Shown: positions 29,987 through 39,871, numbered from the stretch's first letter. The stretch is DNA of 64,000 bases from Fimbriimonadia bacterium (GCA_030427425.1 JAUICQ010000009.1:1-64000); one strand, 5' to 3'. Numbers and translations: made by a program. Notes: generated from the letters alone by a model not told the origin.

Positions 29987-32011
29987 TTAGTATTCAGTAA
30001 GTTTCTTAATCTCGTCCCGTACCTTAGCAGCTTTTTCAAACTCTAGACTCTTTGCGTACTGTTGCATCAGTTTTTCCAACTTACTCAGTTGTTTTTCATA
30101 ACTCTCTTTCTTCCCTTTTTTACCAGGAACTAAAGATTTACTGTTCTTATCGTCTCTCTTAGTAGTTTTCTCATCATCTGCTTCATAGGTAAGCCGAACG
30201 GTATCATGAACTTTCTTATTAATCTTCTGTGGGATTAGATTATACTGCTGATTATACTCTTCTTGTCTCTTCCTTCTACGATTAGTTTCATCAATCGCCC
30301 TCTCCATCGATCCGGTAATATTATCAGCATACATAATCACCTTTCCATCGATATTTCTTGCAGCCCGACCGATAGTCTGTATAAGTGAAGTATCAGATCG
30401 TAAGAATCCTTCTTTATCTGCATCCAGAATGGCTACCAGACCCACCTCAGGAAGATCCAATCCTTCTCGTAATAAGTTCACACCAACTATTACATCATAC
30501 TTACCCAAACGCAATTCGCGTAATATTTCGGGTCGTTCTAAGGCATCAATCCCACTATGGATATACTGAACCTTTACTTTTAAATCTTTTAGGTAGCCGG
30601 TTAAATCTTCAGACATCTTTTTCGTGAGGGTAGTAACCAGTATACGCATTCCTTTTTTAATAGTAAGCTGAATTTCATGGATAAGATTATCCACCTGATT
30701 CCCCACTGGACGCACCTCAATTTCCGGATCCACAATATAAGTTGGTCGGATAACTTGTTCTACAATCTTGTCTTGAACTTCTTTCTCAAACGGACCCGGG
30801 GTCGCGCTTACAAAGACCACCTGCTTCACCCTATCCCAGAACTCATCAAACTTAAGAGGCCTATTATCTAGAGCAGATGGCAAACGGAATCCGAAATCAA
30901 CAAGAGTCGATTTCCGCTTCTGGTCTCCATTGTACATAGCGCGAATCTGTGGAAGAGTTTGATGACTCTCGTCTATGAATATGATGGCATCCTTCGGCAA
31001 GAAGTCGAGCAACGTATAAGGCGGAGTCCCGGCATTCCTTCTATCGAAGTATCTAGAATAGTTTTCAACTCCTGTGCAGTAACCCACCTCTTTAATCATC
31101 TCCATGTCGTAGGTTACTCGCTGCTTTATACGTTGAGCTTCAATCAGTTTGTTCTCTTTAGTAAACTTCTCTACCTGCTCCTCCATCTCCTTATTAATGG
31201 TTGCAATAATCTCGTTGATATGAGCCTTCTGAGCAATGTAGTGTGTAGCAGGGAAAATAGTGCAAGTCTTGGGGGAATCGATTATTTCTTGAGAGACTGG
31301 ATTAATAATCCTAATCCGCTCTGGTACATCATCAAAGAATTCTATCCTCGTAATATAATCGCTATTTTTGGGCTGAACTTCTAATACATCACCTTTTAAT
31401 CGGAAGGTTCCTCTTGTTAGTGCGATATGATTCCTTGTAAATTGCATCTCTACAAACTTACTGAGAACATCATCCATATCTACCGGTTCACTCACTGTAA
31501 AATTGACCGCCGCCCCCGCATAGGTATCAGGCGATCCCAGACCGTAGATGCAGCTAACCGAAGCAATAATAATTACGTCTGTTCTAGTTAACAACGCCTG
31601 AGTAGCTGCGTGCCGCAACCTATCAATCTCTTCATTAATCTGAGCATCTTTTTCGATATAAGTATCAGTTGTAGGGACATAGGCTTCTGGTTGATAGTAA
31701 TCGTAATAACTAATAAAATATTCTACACAACTATCAGGGAAAAACTGACGGAACTCCTGGCATAGTTGAGCTGCTAAAGTTTTGTTATGAGCGAAGATGA
31801 GGGCCGGTCGCTGAGTGTGATGAATAACACTCGCCATGGTAAATGTTTTTCCGGTTCCCGTTGCACCAAGCAGTGTTTGACATCTATCGCCATCATTGAG
31901 TCCGTTTACAAGCTGCCGAATAGCCTCCTCCTGATCGCCTTTTGGAGTGAACTCGCTGTTTAATTCAAAAGCTAATTGTTGCCTAGATAACTGATTTTTC
32001 CCGTAATCCAT
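29987..32011 (-). CDS. uvrB: Excinuclease ABC subunit B
   Basis: UvrB is the damage-verifying helicase-like subunit of nucleotide excision repair; it is loaded by UvrA and recruits UvrC. The 674-residue length is standard. Visible: Walker A GATGTGKT (49-56), the beta-hairpin region YYDYYQPEAYVP, the DESHQTLPQI helicase motif II, LREGLDLPEVGLVAILDADKEG in two parts (motif V), QTIGRAARN (motif VI), and the C-terminal UVR motif KLMQQYAKSLEFEKAAKVRD. It is convergent with pdhB and downstream of the toxin/immunity region, separated by repeat-rich DNA. Confidence 0.98.
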   Translation of the reverse strand: MDYGKNQLSRQQLAFELNSEFTPKGDQEEAIRQLVNGLNDGDRCQTLLGATGTGKTFTMASVIHHTQRPALIFAHNKTLAAQLCQEFRQFFPDSCVEYFISYYDYYQPEAYVPTTDTYIEKDAQINEEIDRLRHAATQALLTRTDVIIIASVSCIYGLGSPDTYAGAAVNFTVSEPVDMDDVLSKFVEMQFTRNHIALTRGTFRLKGDVLEVQPKNSDYITRIEFFDDVPERIRIINPVSQEIIDSPKTCTIFPATHYIAQKAHINEIIATINKEMEEQVEKFTKENKLIEAQRIKQRVTYDMEMIKEVGYCTGVENYSRYFDRRNAGTPPYTLLDFLPKDAIIFIDESHQTLPQIRAMYNGDQKRKSTLVDFGFRLPSALDNRPLKFDEFWDRVKQVVFVSATPGPFEKEVQDKIVEQVIRPTYIVDPEIEVRPVGNQVDNLIHEIQLTIKKGMRILVTTLTKKMSEDLTGYLKDLKVKVQYIHSGIDALERPEILRELRLGKYDVIVGVNLLREGLDLPEVGLVAILDADKEGFLRSDTSLIQTIGRAARNIDGKVIMYADNITGSMERAIDETNRRRKRQEEYNQQYNLIPQKINKKVHDTVRLTYEADDEKTTKRDDKNSKSLVPGKKGKKESYEKQLSKLEKLMQQYAKSLEFEKAAKVRDEIKKLTEY

Positions 32012-32112
32012 TATTTTTACTGTCCAGTAATTCTAAGGATATCCGTTATTCGATCTTTTATGTGAGATTTTGATCGTAAATAGTCGGTTCTGGTGTATTT
32101 GTTTTTAAGCAA

Positions 32113-32338
32113 ACTAGAAGAATTGTCATTCCCGTTTCAGGGAATCCAGTTCACCATAATATTTTTATTCCCTAAGCTTGCTAGTAATCAGAAGTAGGTT
32201 TTAGTAGGTCATGTCACCCCGGAATTTTTATTGTTTCCGGGGTGACATTTTGGATATAAGGGTGATTGCTAAAAGATCCCCCCGCTATTTGGTCATCCTC
32301 GGAGGGGATCCAGAAAAATGACTAACTGAGACACTCAA
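32113..32338. repeat. Dispersed intergenic repeat block (copy 4)
   Basis: This 327-bp gap (32012-32338) holds GTCATTCCCGTTTCAGGGAA (from about 32125), the hairpin at 32213-32246, and the family core GGTCATCCTCGGAGGGGATC (32291-32310), in the same palindromic style as the blocks near 1.3 and 27.6 kb. The uvrB promoter must lie in the first part (32012 to about 32110), but I see no clear consensus. Confidence 0.7.
32213..32246. terminator. GC-rich hairpin, possible terminator of the toxin/immunity operon
   Basis: GTCACCCCGGAA (32213-32224) pairs perfectly with TTCCGGGGTGAC (32235-32246) over 12 bp with a T-rich loop. It lies 93 bp past the stop of the immunity gene on the minus strand. It may equally be just a member of the dispersed palindromic repeats. 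Confidence 0.5.
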
Positions 32339-33409
32339 CTACTCTTTTCTCACACCCAGCACACCTACCATATACTCCCGCAAATCCGATAGTACCAATC
32401 GATAGGAATCCGGTACAAAGGCGTCATCGGCATACACATCTAACCACCTGTTCAGCTTTTTGATATACACTTCAAGCTTATAAACATGGTTCAATCCTAA
32501 CACACTTTCATCTTCGGAGGTCTCCTGCTTGGTTATGGTCGCTACATACCAACATAAACGGTGATGCTCACGAACCAACTGGAATAAGGCATCCTCTTCT
32601 GCAGGAAAGTAGATCTCCTTTGCCCAAAAAGAATCAATATCGTTTAAATACTGTTTACTTTTTGCTCCTAAGTGTTTTGCTATCTTACGCCAGTCGAAAC
32701 CTTCCACATTGGACATATACAGATACTCTAAATAAAAACACTTAACGTAGTATCTGGCATCATCACTGCCACTCTCTAAAACTTCTTCGATAAATCCTAG
32801 TATTTTAGATGGAGAATCTTCTCCGGTAGAATCTTCGGATATACTATCCAGAGTGTATTGAGCAAAGACCTCTAACTCTATCCCGATATCTAACTGCTGA
32901 TTAAAACCCGGGTGCAACCAGGAGGAGAGGTGGATCCGCCAAGATTCTGTAAAACCAGGGAACTTCAGGAGGAAGTAAGATATTAAATTTGAAGCGACTA
33001 AATCTTTACTTACATGAATACCTCGAGTTCCCTTACACGCATCGAAACTATCTCTTGAAAGTGGTCGTAAATAACTGTAAGTAATATCCGATTTTGATGG
33101 ATTCAGATATACCCAGCTAGATAAACTTTCGATAAAACCAACACCAACCTCATTCTGCACAGAATCATCACCTTCTATGAAACAGCGTTCAATAAAAAGA
33201 AATATCTTGTCCAGTTCAGTATTATCAGCTTCTTCTTTTTTCAATAAAGCAGTAGCGTATTTGCAAAACTCTTCATATCCAGTAGTATGGGGTCGGTAGC
33301 TAGGCAACAGATTATCGTGCCAATCTTCAATAAACTTTTGCCACTGATTATTGAATCGAGGAAAATGTTTCCACATTAAGCTCGTTGCTTGGTGTAGATT
33401 AATAATCAT
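32339..33409 (-). CDS. Putative immunity protein (two-domain, DUF7674-like)
   Basis: A 356-residue soluble protein without a signal peptide. It contains an internal duplication: residues about 10-125 (FPRFNNQWQKFIEDW, FCKYATALL, KIFLFIERCFIEGDDSVQNE, VGFIESLSSW) and about 150-265 (FPGFTESWRIHLSSW, FAQYTLDSI, KILGFIEEVLESGSDDAR, YLEYLYMSN). This helical pattern, with FIE...GD..V.N...FLE, is like proteins I know as immunity partners in polymorphic-toxin loci; the family name is from memory. Its ATG overlaps the stop of the upstream ankyrin gene (ATGA, 33406-33409), which means coupled translation and equal dosage, as expected for an antidote. It could instead be an unrelated helical partner. 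Confidence 0.6.
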   Translation of the reverse strand: MIINLHQATSLMWKHFPRFNNQWQKFIEDWHDNLLPSYRPHTTGYEEFCKYATALLKKEEADNTELDKIFLFIERCFIEGDDSVQNEVGVGFIESLSSWVYLNPSKSDITYSYLRPLSRDSFDACKGTRGIHVSKDLVASNLISYFLLKFPGFTESWRIHLSSWLHPGFNQQLDIGIELEVFAQYTLDSISEDSTGEDSPSKILGFIEEVLESGSDDARYYVKCFYLEYLYMSNVEGFDWRKIAKHLGAKSKQYLNDIDSFWAKEIYFPAEEDALFQLVREHHRLCWYVATITKQETSEDESVLGLNHVYKLEVYIKKLNRWLDVYADDAFVPDSYRLVLSDLREYMVGVLGVRKE

Positions 33410-36400
33410 TTGTACTCACCTTTCACTCCGTACTCTAAAAATTCAGCAACAGAACCATTAAGGGAAAAATCTAAGTCTGCATAAAGATTTTTTGCTACCT
33501 GTAAATCATGGCTTGATACTCCTGGATTATATTGATTCATGTTAATCCACTTTCTAATACTATTCATCTGGTCGGATGCTTCTTGATAGTGCCACTTTCC
33601 CTTTGTAGGCAAATTGGTTATTTTTTCGTTTCTAACTGCCGCTCCAAGACTTTTATTGCCTATTTCTCCAAATGGATCAAAAATAATATTTACTATTTTT
33701 CTTAATTCAATATCGTGTACCATTGGATATTCCATATTTATTATCATGCCCTTGATATATTCTCTATAGCTCGCATAATTGGATGGAACCTCTCTACTCT
33801 TTAAAGCATACTCGAATTTCTCCACCAACCGAGTGGACTTCCGCCGACCCTTCACACGATCTAAGAACCGTTGGACATAAGCCGACTTCACCAACCGACC
33901 CGCAACCTGGGGTTTAACTTTTTTCAGCAGGGCAGAACACTTCCGCATGGCCTTAGGGAGTTTAACCGATTTCCCGAATTTACTTCCTGTAGCAGCCGCT
34001 TTTCCTGCTTTACCTACTTTACCCAGCACACCAAGAGTAAACCATTCACTCCCTTCACGTGCTCCAAATTCAAAGCATTTTCCAATGTCCTGAGCATAAC
34101 GCTTATCTACCCCCACTTGCCGTAGACCTCTAGCAACACTCTTTCCTAATACATGAGCAGCAGGTGCTACGTTTTCACCTACTTTATCCAGTACCGGACC
34201 CACTGAATGTTCCCAGGCCCAGCCTACACCTCTACCTACAGCACTAACACCACTTACGGCTGCACTTCCTACATACGAAGAATCTTGCAAACTTTTTACC
34301 GCAGCAGCAGCACACTCCGCGGCTTTGGGTCCGTAATGGCCCGCAGCATTCAGAAGAGGAGTATCGGTTTCATCACCACTAGAAAAGTACCCACTATCGT
34401 CAGCGGGAACATCTGGCTTAGAAGGTCCTCCACTGGCGGAATCGGCGCTGGTTGGTTTTCGGTCGATTTTTAAATCATCAGCAATCCTCTGCATCAGATC
34501 GTCTATATCCTTATCGCCTAGCTCTACTTCTTTAGGCTTGTCTACGGTATCTGCTTTTGGAGCACACGGTGCTTGAGGAGCATTGGGAGCACGCGGAACA
34601 GGTGGTGCATTGGGAGCACTTGGTGCTTGAGGAGCACTTGGTGCTTGAGGGGCCGAGGCAGATGTTGCACTGGATGTGGAAGCTGTTCTATCAGGATGAT
34701 GCTTTAGCTTATCATCAGCTCCATGTTCCAATAGAATTGCTTCACAACCTCTATTTCCCTGTTTTCTAGCCAAATCGAGTGGGGTGTTGCCCTCGTAATC
34801 AGCTAAATTTGGATCCGCTCCAAGCTCCAGTAGAGTCCTTGTCGGTCTACATTCTATACAATGTCCAAGATAACACTCTCTATGGAGCAGTGTCCACCCT
34901 CTTTTGTCTGTAGATTTTATAGTAAAACCATTATCTAAAAGCAACTTTGTGAATCCATCTGTGTTATTTTCCCATATTAAATCGAGATATGCTTCACCCT
35001 TGTCATTAGTCAAATTTGGATTAGCACCATGTTCTAAAAGAACTTTTACTACTTTTGGATATCCCTTAACGCTAGCTACGTGGAGGGGTGTATTACCATC
35101 TCTATTACCTATATTAGTATCAACTCCACGATCTAAAAGAACTTTTACTACTTCTGTGCGTCCTCTCATGCTAGCTTTATGGAGGGGTGTATTACCATCT
35201 TCGTTACCTAAGTTTGGATCGGCACCGTGCTCTAAAAGAAGTTTTACTACTGCTTTGTGTCCTTTTTCGCTAGCCATGTGGAGGGATGTATCACCATATT
35301 TATCTCCTGAATTTGGATTAGCACCATGTTCTAAAAGAAGTTTTACTTCATCTGTATAGGCTTGGCTAATTAATTCGCTCTGGCTAATTAATTGGAGGGG
35401 TGTTCTACCATATTGATCCGCTAGATTCAGATTGGCACCGTACTCTAAAAGAACTTTTACTACTTCTGGATCTCCTCTCATGCTAGCTCTATGGAGGGGT
35501 GTATTACCATCTTTATTACCAAAATTTGGATTGGCACCGTACTTTAAAAGAACTTTTACTGTACTAAATATAATGTAGTGGTGGAGAGGTGTATCACCAT
35601 TTTTATCCGCTAGATTTAGATTAGCTCCATGTTCTAAAAGAACTTTTGCTATATCACTTCTTCTGCAGCAGTGGAGGGGTGTCGTACCATAATTACCGCC
35701 TAAATTAGGATCAGCACCGTGCTCTAAAAGTAGCTTTACTACTTCTGGATCTCCTCTCATGCTAGCTCTATTGAGGGGTGTATGACCATCTTCATCACCT
35801 AAATTAGGATCGGCTCCATAAGCAATCATTTTTTGAACTAGTTCAAGATCATCTGGTTTAATAAGGATCATGTTTAATAGTGGTTGGCGATATCTTCCCC
35901 AAATTACTTTCATATTCGGATCCAGACCGTATTCCAAACAGAGAACAAAAACATCTTTCCTTTTTTTGACCTCCAACATCATCCGAAAATCAATCCCTCT
36001 TTCAGGACTAGACCCGTATTTAAACAGAATCTTAAACACCTTTATCGGCAAATTTCTTACTATCCCATACTGGATAATAGAATAACCCTCCTCTACATCG
36101 CAATTAACATTTGCACCGTGTTTGGCGAACATCTTCACGAAAGAATCTCTTGTGTCCCCAGACATACTGGTGAGAATAATCCCTAAAATAGGTGAGGACG
36201 GGGTATCGATCAACTTTACGTCAGCACCGTTCTGCAACAAGAAGGCAGCTAGACCAATATCCTGACCCTTTACTGCGCTTAACAGGGGATACTCGCTAGT
36301 AAGAGGCGGCATCGGTCTGGAACATGCATTCACATCCGCACCATTTATCACCAGCAGATAAATAATAACCGCATCCTCGGGAATTTTCGCTAAGTTTAAT

Positions 36401-36723
36401 GGAGCAAATCCATCACTATTCAACGCGTTTACGGTAGCACCATGTTTAATTAACTCTTCCGATAGAGATTCATCTCCGGCCCGCGTTGCCGCATGAAGCG
36501 GAGGCTCCTTATCGGGAAACGGAGCATTGAGATCTACCCCGTAAGCAATCATCTTCCGCACCACTCGTTCTTCCTTGGACAAACTAAGATCATCCCAATC
36601 CGAAGGCGGCCCTCCCATTAATCCAGCGGACTCCTCAAATAGTGCGCTAATGTCAAAATCTTCACATGCACCATACGCATGTATCCCCATAAAAACGGCT
36701 GCTAAAACGAATAATTTTTTCAT
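33406..36723 (-). CDS. Exported ankyrin-repeat protein with polymorphic-toxin architecture
   Basis: A 1105-residue protein from ATG 36723, supported by GAGGAG just upstream; the longer frame begins with TTG. Parts in order: signal peptide (MKKLFVLAAVFMGIHAYGA), about fifteen ankyrin repeats (residues about 45-650; typical unit DGNTPLHRASMRGDPEVVKV), a Pro/Ala linker of APQAPS-like repeats (about 675-725), an acidic stretch, a Gly/Ala-rich segment resembling pre-toxin spacers (WEHSVGPVLDKVGENVAPAA; LGKVGKAGKAAATGSKFGKS near 895), a basic stretch, and a C-terminal domain of about 150 residues (ending ...LYADLDFSLNGSVAEFLEYG). I do not recognise the last domain's chemistry. The overlapping downstream gene resembles an immunity protein. 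Alternatively it is a host-directed ankyrin effector. Confidence 0.78.
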   Translation of the reverse strand: MKKLFVLAAVFMGIHAYGACEDFDISALFEESAGLMGGPPSDWDDLSLSKEERVVRKMIAYGVDLNAPFPDKEPPLHAATRAGDESLSEELIKHGATVNALNSDGFAPLNLAKIPEDAVIIYLLVINGADVNACSRPMPPLTSEYPLLSAVKGQDIGLAAFLLQNGADVKLIDTPSSPILGIILTSMSGDTRDSFVKMFAKHGANVNCDVEEGYSIIQYGIVRNLPIKVFKILFKYGSSPERGIDFRMMLEVKKRKDVFVLCLEYGLDPNMKVIWGRYRQPLLNMILIKPDDLELVQKMIAYGADPNLGDEDGHTPLNRASMRGDPEVVKLLLEHGADPNLGGNYGTTPLHCCRRSDIAKVLLEHGANLNLADKNGDTPLHHYIIFSTVKVLLKYGANPNFGNKDGNTPLHRASMRGDPEVVKVLLEYGANLNLADQYGRTPLQLISQSELISQAYTDEVKLLLEHGANPNSGDKYGDTSLHMASEKGHKAVVKLLLEHGADPNLGNEDGNTPLHKASMRGRTEVVKVLLDRGVDTNIGNRDGNTPLHVASVKGYPKVVKVLLEHGANPNLTNDKGEAYLDLIWENNTDGFTKLLLDNGFTIKSTDKRGWTLLHRECYLGHCIECRPTRTLLELGADPNLADYEGNTPLDLARKQGNRGCEAILLEHGADDKLKHHPDRTASTSSATSASAPQAPSAPQAPSAPNAPPVPRAPNAPQAPCAPKADTVDKPKEVELGDKDIDDLMQRIADDLKIDRKPTSADSASGGPSKPDVPADDSGYFSSGDETDTPLLNAAGHYGPKAAECAAAAVKSLQDSSYVGSAAVSGVSAVGRGVGWAWEHSVGPVLDKVGENVAPAAHVLGKSVARGLRQVGVDKRYAQDIGKCFEFGAREGSEWFTLGVLGKVGKAGKAAATGSKFGKSVKLPKAMRKCSALLKKVKPQVAGRLVKSAYVQRFLDRVKGRRKSTRLVEKFEYALKSREVPSNYASYREYIKGMIINMEYPMVHDIELRKIVNIIFDPFGEIGNKSLGAAVRNEKITNLPTKGKWHYQEASDQMNSIRKWINMNQYNPGVSSHDLQVAKNLYADLDFSLNGSVAEFLEYGVKGEYK

Positions 36724-36738
36724 ACTCTCCTCACTCAA

Positions 36739-37048
36739 TTAATAAAAAGATTATAGCTAATGGGTTACTGATAAAATCAACTGCATGAAGCAACACTGGT
36801 ATATATGCCAGCATAAAACTATAACTCTCTTTTGCTTATTTTAATATGAGACTTATACATATCTTCAATATTTATAGAATAAAAGAATAGTTACACTTTT
36901 CCCTGAAAACTTAGGCATAGAGACCTAATATTTTCCGACTCGGAATACGATTTATGGAAGAAACATGAGGCCTCCGACTAAATAAATACGACTTTCATCC
37001 GATATTTGACCAATCCTTTAAAAATAAGGTTAAACTCATAAATAGAAA
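36739..37048. other. Divergent intergenic region with no visible gene
   Basis: This 310-bp AT-rich gap separates the ankyrin gene (-) from the HAD hydrolase (+), so it must hold two divergent promoters. I see no convincing -35/-10 pair, repeat or RNA gene. Confidence 0.5.
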
Positions 37049-37825
37049 ATGAAATTAGATTCTATTAAGTACATATACTTAGATTTAGACGACACACTCT
37101 GCACGTACTGGTGTTCAGCAAAAGCGGCCTTACTTGAGGTGATTGATTCCCATTTTCCAACTAAAGAAGAATCTGATAAATTCTACAATATATGGTGCAA
37201 AAAATTCGATTATATTAGAAGAAGTTTGAAAACATCTGAATGGTACAAGCTATATCTGGAAAGTGAAACTCCCATTAGAAATCGGGTATTCCAAGAAGCT
37301 TTGGAAGAGCTTGGAAAGGATAGCTACGAACTAACTACCATTATGAGCACAGAGTATAAGAATAAACGACTAGAACTTCTCGATTTCTTTCCTGAAAGCT
37401 TAGATTTTTTAAAGGCCATCCACTCCAAATATCAATTAGGACTTATTACAAACGGCCCAAAGGATATTCAGCGAGATAAAATTAAAAAACTGGATATAGA
37501 ACAATATTTTGATAAGATTTTTATTGAGGGTGAGATGGGATTCGGCAAGCCCGATGAGAGAGTATTTCAGTTAGCCGAAGAGCATGCACCATATAAAAAA
37601 AGCGAACTGTTGATGATTGGGAACGCTTATCCTCAGGATATACGGGTACCTACACAACGGGGCTGGAAGGTCGCATGGATACAGAGGAGTACGGATATGC
37701 CATTTAGCCTACAGTTAACCAAACCCGATTTTACTATTCCTCAAGGTTGTCCTAAACCAGCTATCATAGTTAACAATCTTAACTCTATTTTAGAAAGTTT
37801 AGAATCTGGTACCCTGAATGTATGA
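37049..37825 (+). CDS. HAD-superfamily hydrolase (nucleotidase/phosphatase type)
   Basis: A 258-residue haloacid-dehalogenase-fold phosphatase. Motif I is LDLDDTL with nucleophile D12 and acid D14, motif II LGLITNGP, the conserved Lys in motif III is at GFGKPDERVF, and motif IV is MIGNAYPQDIRV with the acidic position partly changed (GNAYPQD rather than GDxxxxD). The cap domain (about residues 18-125) is helical, as in YjjG-like pyrimidine nucleotidases. Its TGA stop overlaps the ATG of the next gene (37822-37825), so the two are coupled. The substrate is not predictable from motifs. Confidence 0.85.
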   Translation: MKLDSIKYIYLDLDDTLCTYWCSAKAALLEVIDSHFPTKEESDKFYNIWCKKFDYIRRSLKTSEWYKLYLESETPIRNRVFQEALEELGKDSYELTTIMSTEYKNKRLELLDFFPESLDFLKAIHSKYQLGLITNGPKDIQRDKIKKLDIEQYFDKIFIEGEMGFGKPDERVFQLAEEHAPYKKSELLMIGNAYPQDIRVPTQRGWKVAWIQRSTDMPFSLQLTKPDFTIPQGCPKPAIIVNNLNSILESLESGTLNV

Positions 37826-38613
37826 AGTTATGCAGATTTAGGTTAGCAGACGATAATAATACTATCCATACTGGCATTTATAAAGACGGAAAAATATATC
37901 AGACCGAGGGATTAGTCCCTGTAAGTGTACACGAATTTAGTAACATAGAACTCCTTAAACCCACTGGAACCCCTCTTAGTGTAAGAAAATATGAATCGTT
38001 CAATAGAGGTACTAATAATAGAGCTCTTTATTACAGTTACGGTAATCCTACTAATCTATTAGAACCTGGTCAGTACTTCCAGTTAAATGATAACATCGAA
38101 GATATAGATATTACTGTAAGGATAGGTTGTGTTATTCAACAGCCATGTTTAAATACTGGGTTATTAGAAATACCGAACCATATCCTAGGATTCCTCCCGA
38201 TTGTAGAAGTAATCTCCAGGCAGATTCTTGATGAAGAGCAGGTGCAAGGATTGCCAGCTTGCAGGGGGAACGATATAGTCTACATACCTGGCCCGATTAT
38301 AATTACAACTGATGAATGTTATCCGGAAAAGAAAGAAGATTCCTTAGATAATTTAACTAGCATCTGGAACGTATCGTACTCCGCCGATAATAATGAGATT
38401 GGAAACTGGAACGTGGATCAGGGAGTATCCTTCGTAGATATGATAAAACACGCCTCGCATCACATACTAGTTCATCCTGGAGAGATGTTGCTCTCACCGC
38501 CGCTGAATGTACCCTCTATAAAAGAGACCTCTCTCAAAAGATACTTACAAGCAGGCGATTCTCTTAGCATCAAAGTAGGGGATCTTGGAATCGTGCAGGT
38601 AAAATTGCTATAG
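37822..38613 (+). CDS. Divergent fumarylacetoacetate-hydrolase-like protein
   Basis: A 263-residue protein with the overall order of FAH-family enzymes: an N-terminal KLCRFRLADDNNTIHTGIY region, a central beta-rich core (ITVRIGCVIQ), and the family-like end YLQAGDSLSIKVGDLGIVQV. The usual metal-binding ExE and D positions of the core are not evident (the central strand reads DITVRIG), so it may be non-catalytic or belong to a side branch. It overlaps the HAD gene by 4 bp and is 16 bp from the M16 peptidase gene; the three probably form one operon. Confidence 0.6.
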   Translation: MKLCRFRLADDNNTIHTGIYKDGKIYQTEGLVPVSVHEFSNIELLKPTGTPLSVRKYESFNRGTNNRALYYSYGNPTNLLEPGQYFQLNDNIEDIDITVRIGCVIQQPCLNTGLLEIPNHILGFLPIVEVISRQILDEEQVQGLPACRGNDIVYIPGPIIITTDECYPEKKEDSLDNLTSIWNVSYSADNNEIGNWNVDQGVSFVDMIKHASHHILVHPGEMLLSPPLNVPSIKETSLKRYLQAGDSLSIKVGDLGIVQVKLL

Positions 38614-38629
38614 GAGTATATTTATCATC

Positions 38630-39871
38630 ATGTCTAAAGCAGAGAATAGTATCGTAAAAAAATTATCAAATAACTTAACCGTAGTAATAGAACCAAATCC
38701 CACCGTCGAATCGGTAGCAGTTGGTATGTTCTGTAAAACTGGCAGCATTGATGAATTTGATGATGAAGCAGGTATCTCTCACTTCATTGAACATATGCTC
38801 TTTAAAGGTACAAAAACAAGATCATCTAAAGAGATAGCTGAAGCTGTTGAAGGGAAAGGAGGAGTTCTTAATGCTTATACCGATAAGGAAGCAACCTGCT
38901 ACTACTGCCTTTCTTTAAAAGATAATCTCGTAGACGATATAGATCTCCTTGCAGACATGCATATGAATTCCGTATTCGATTCCGAAAGCCTAGAAAACGA
39001 GATAGGCGTAGTACTAGAAGAGATTAAACGTGGAGAAGATGAACCAAGCGATTTTATTCACGAACTACATTTAGAAAAAAGATGGGGAACGCACCCTTAT
39101 GGTAAACCGATAATCGGTACCACAGAATCGGTAAGTAGCTTCAGAAAGGAACACATCCTTAAATATATGGACAGAAGATACCATGCTGGTAATTTAATTC
39201 TCTCTGTAGCAGGAAATATTAATCCGGATGATGTAATGGATATTGCTGAGAAGAAACTAGGCAGTATAAAATACTTAGAAGAAGAGTCTACCCCTATTGA
39301 AAAACCCGTTGGTACAGAAGCGATTAACGAAATATCTAAGGATGTAGAACAGGTCCACTTCTGCATAGGAACAGACGTCAACTCTATTTACGACTTTGAT
39401 GATGTATACACCTGTAATGTTCTGAATAGTATCCTAGGAGCAGGGATGAGCAGTAGACTTTTCCAAGAAATTAGAGAGCACCGCGGATTAGCTTATGCTA
39501 TTGGTAGTTATAAAATTTACTATAAGCCTGGAGGCATCTTTAATGTATTTGGGGGAACTAGCCCGAAAAACTGGAAGTTGGTACAGGAACTGGTAAAAGA
39601 AGAACTAGAAAAAATCAAGATCGGAGAGGCTAGCGATCAAGAGCTAGAAAAAGCCAAGAACAGCGTTTGCGGTCAGATGGTGCTGGGTACGGAATCGATG
39701 AATGCTAAAATGCAGAGAAATGGTCGTCAGATGTTGTTCTACGATAAACTTATTCCGATGAAGACTACCATCGAAGGGATAAGAAAAGTTACCTTAGCAG
39801 ATATTAAGAAATTTGCTAACAAGATATTTGTTAAAGAGAACATGAATACAACAGCTATAGGTCCGTTTTAG
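38630..39871 (+). CDS. M16-family zinc peptidase (mitochondrial processing peptidase-like)
   Basis: A 413-residue metallopeptidase. The inverted zinc motif HFIEHMLFKGT gives H51, E54 and H55, and the distal ligand is E131 in GVVLEEIKRGEDEPSD, at the expected spacing. The C-terminal half has the R/Y pair region EIREHRGLAYAIGSY used in substrate binding. Rickettsial homologues of this protein are related to the beta subunit of mitochondrial processing peptidase. It likely degrades peptides in the cytoplasm or periplasm; no signal peptide is seen. Confidence 0.95.
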   Translation: MSKAENSIVKKLSNNLTVVIEPNPTVESVAVGMFCKTGSIDEFDDEAGISHFIEHMLFKGTKTRSSKEIAEAVEGKGGVLNAYTDKEATCYYCLSLKDNLVDDIDLLADMHMNSVFDSESLENEIGVVLEEIKRGEDEPSDFIHELHLEKRWGTHPYGKPIIGTTESVSSFRKEHILKYMDRRYHAGNLILSVAGNINPDDVMDIAEKKLGSIKYLEEESTPIEKPVGTEAINEISKDVEQVHFCIGTDVNSIYDFDDVYTCNVLNSILGAGMSSRLFQEIREHRGLAYAIGSYKIYYKPGGIFNVFGGTSPKNWKLVQELVKEELEKIKIGEASDQELEKAKNSVCGQMVLGTESMNAKMQRNGRQMLFYDKLIPMKTTIEGIRKVTLADIKKFANKIFVKENMNTTAIGPF

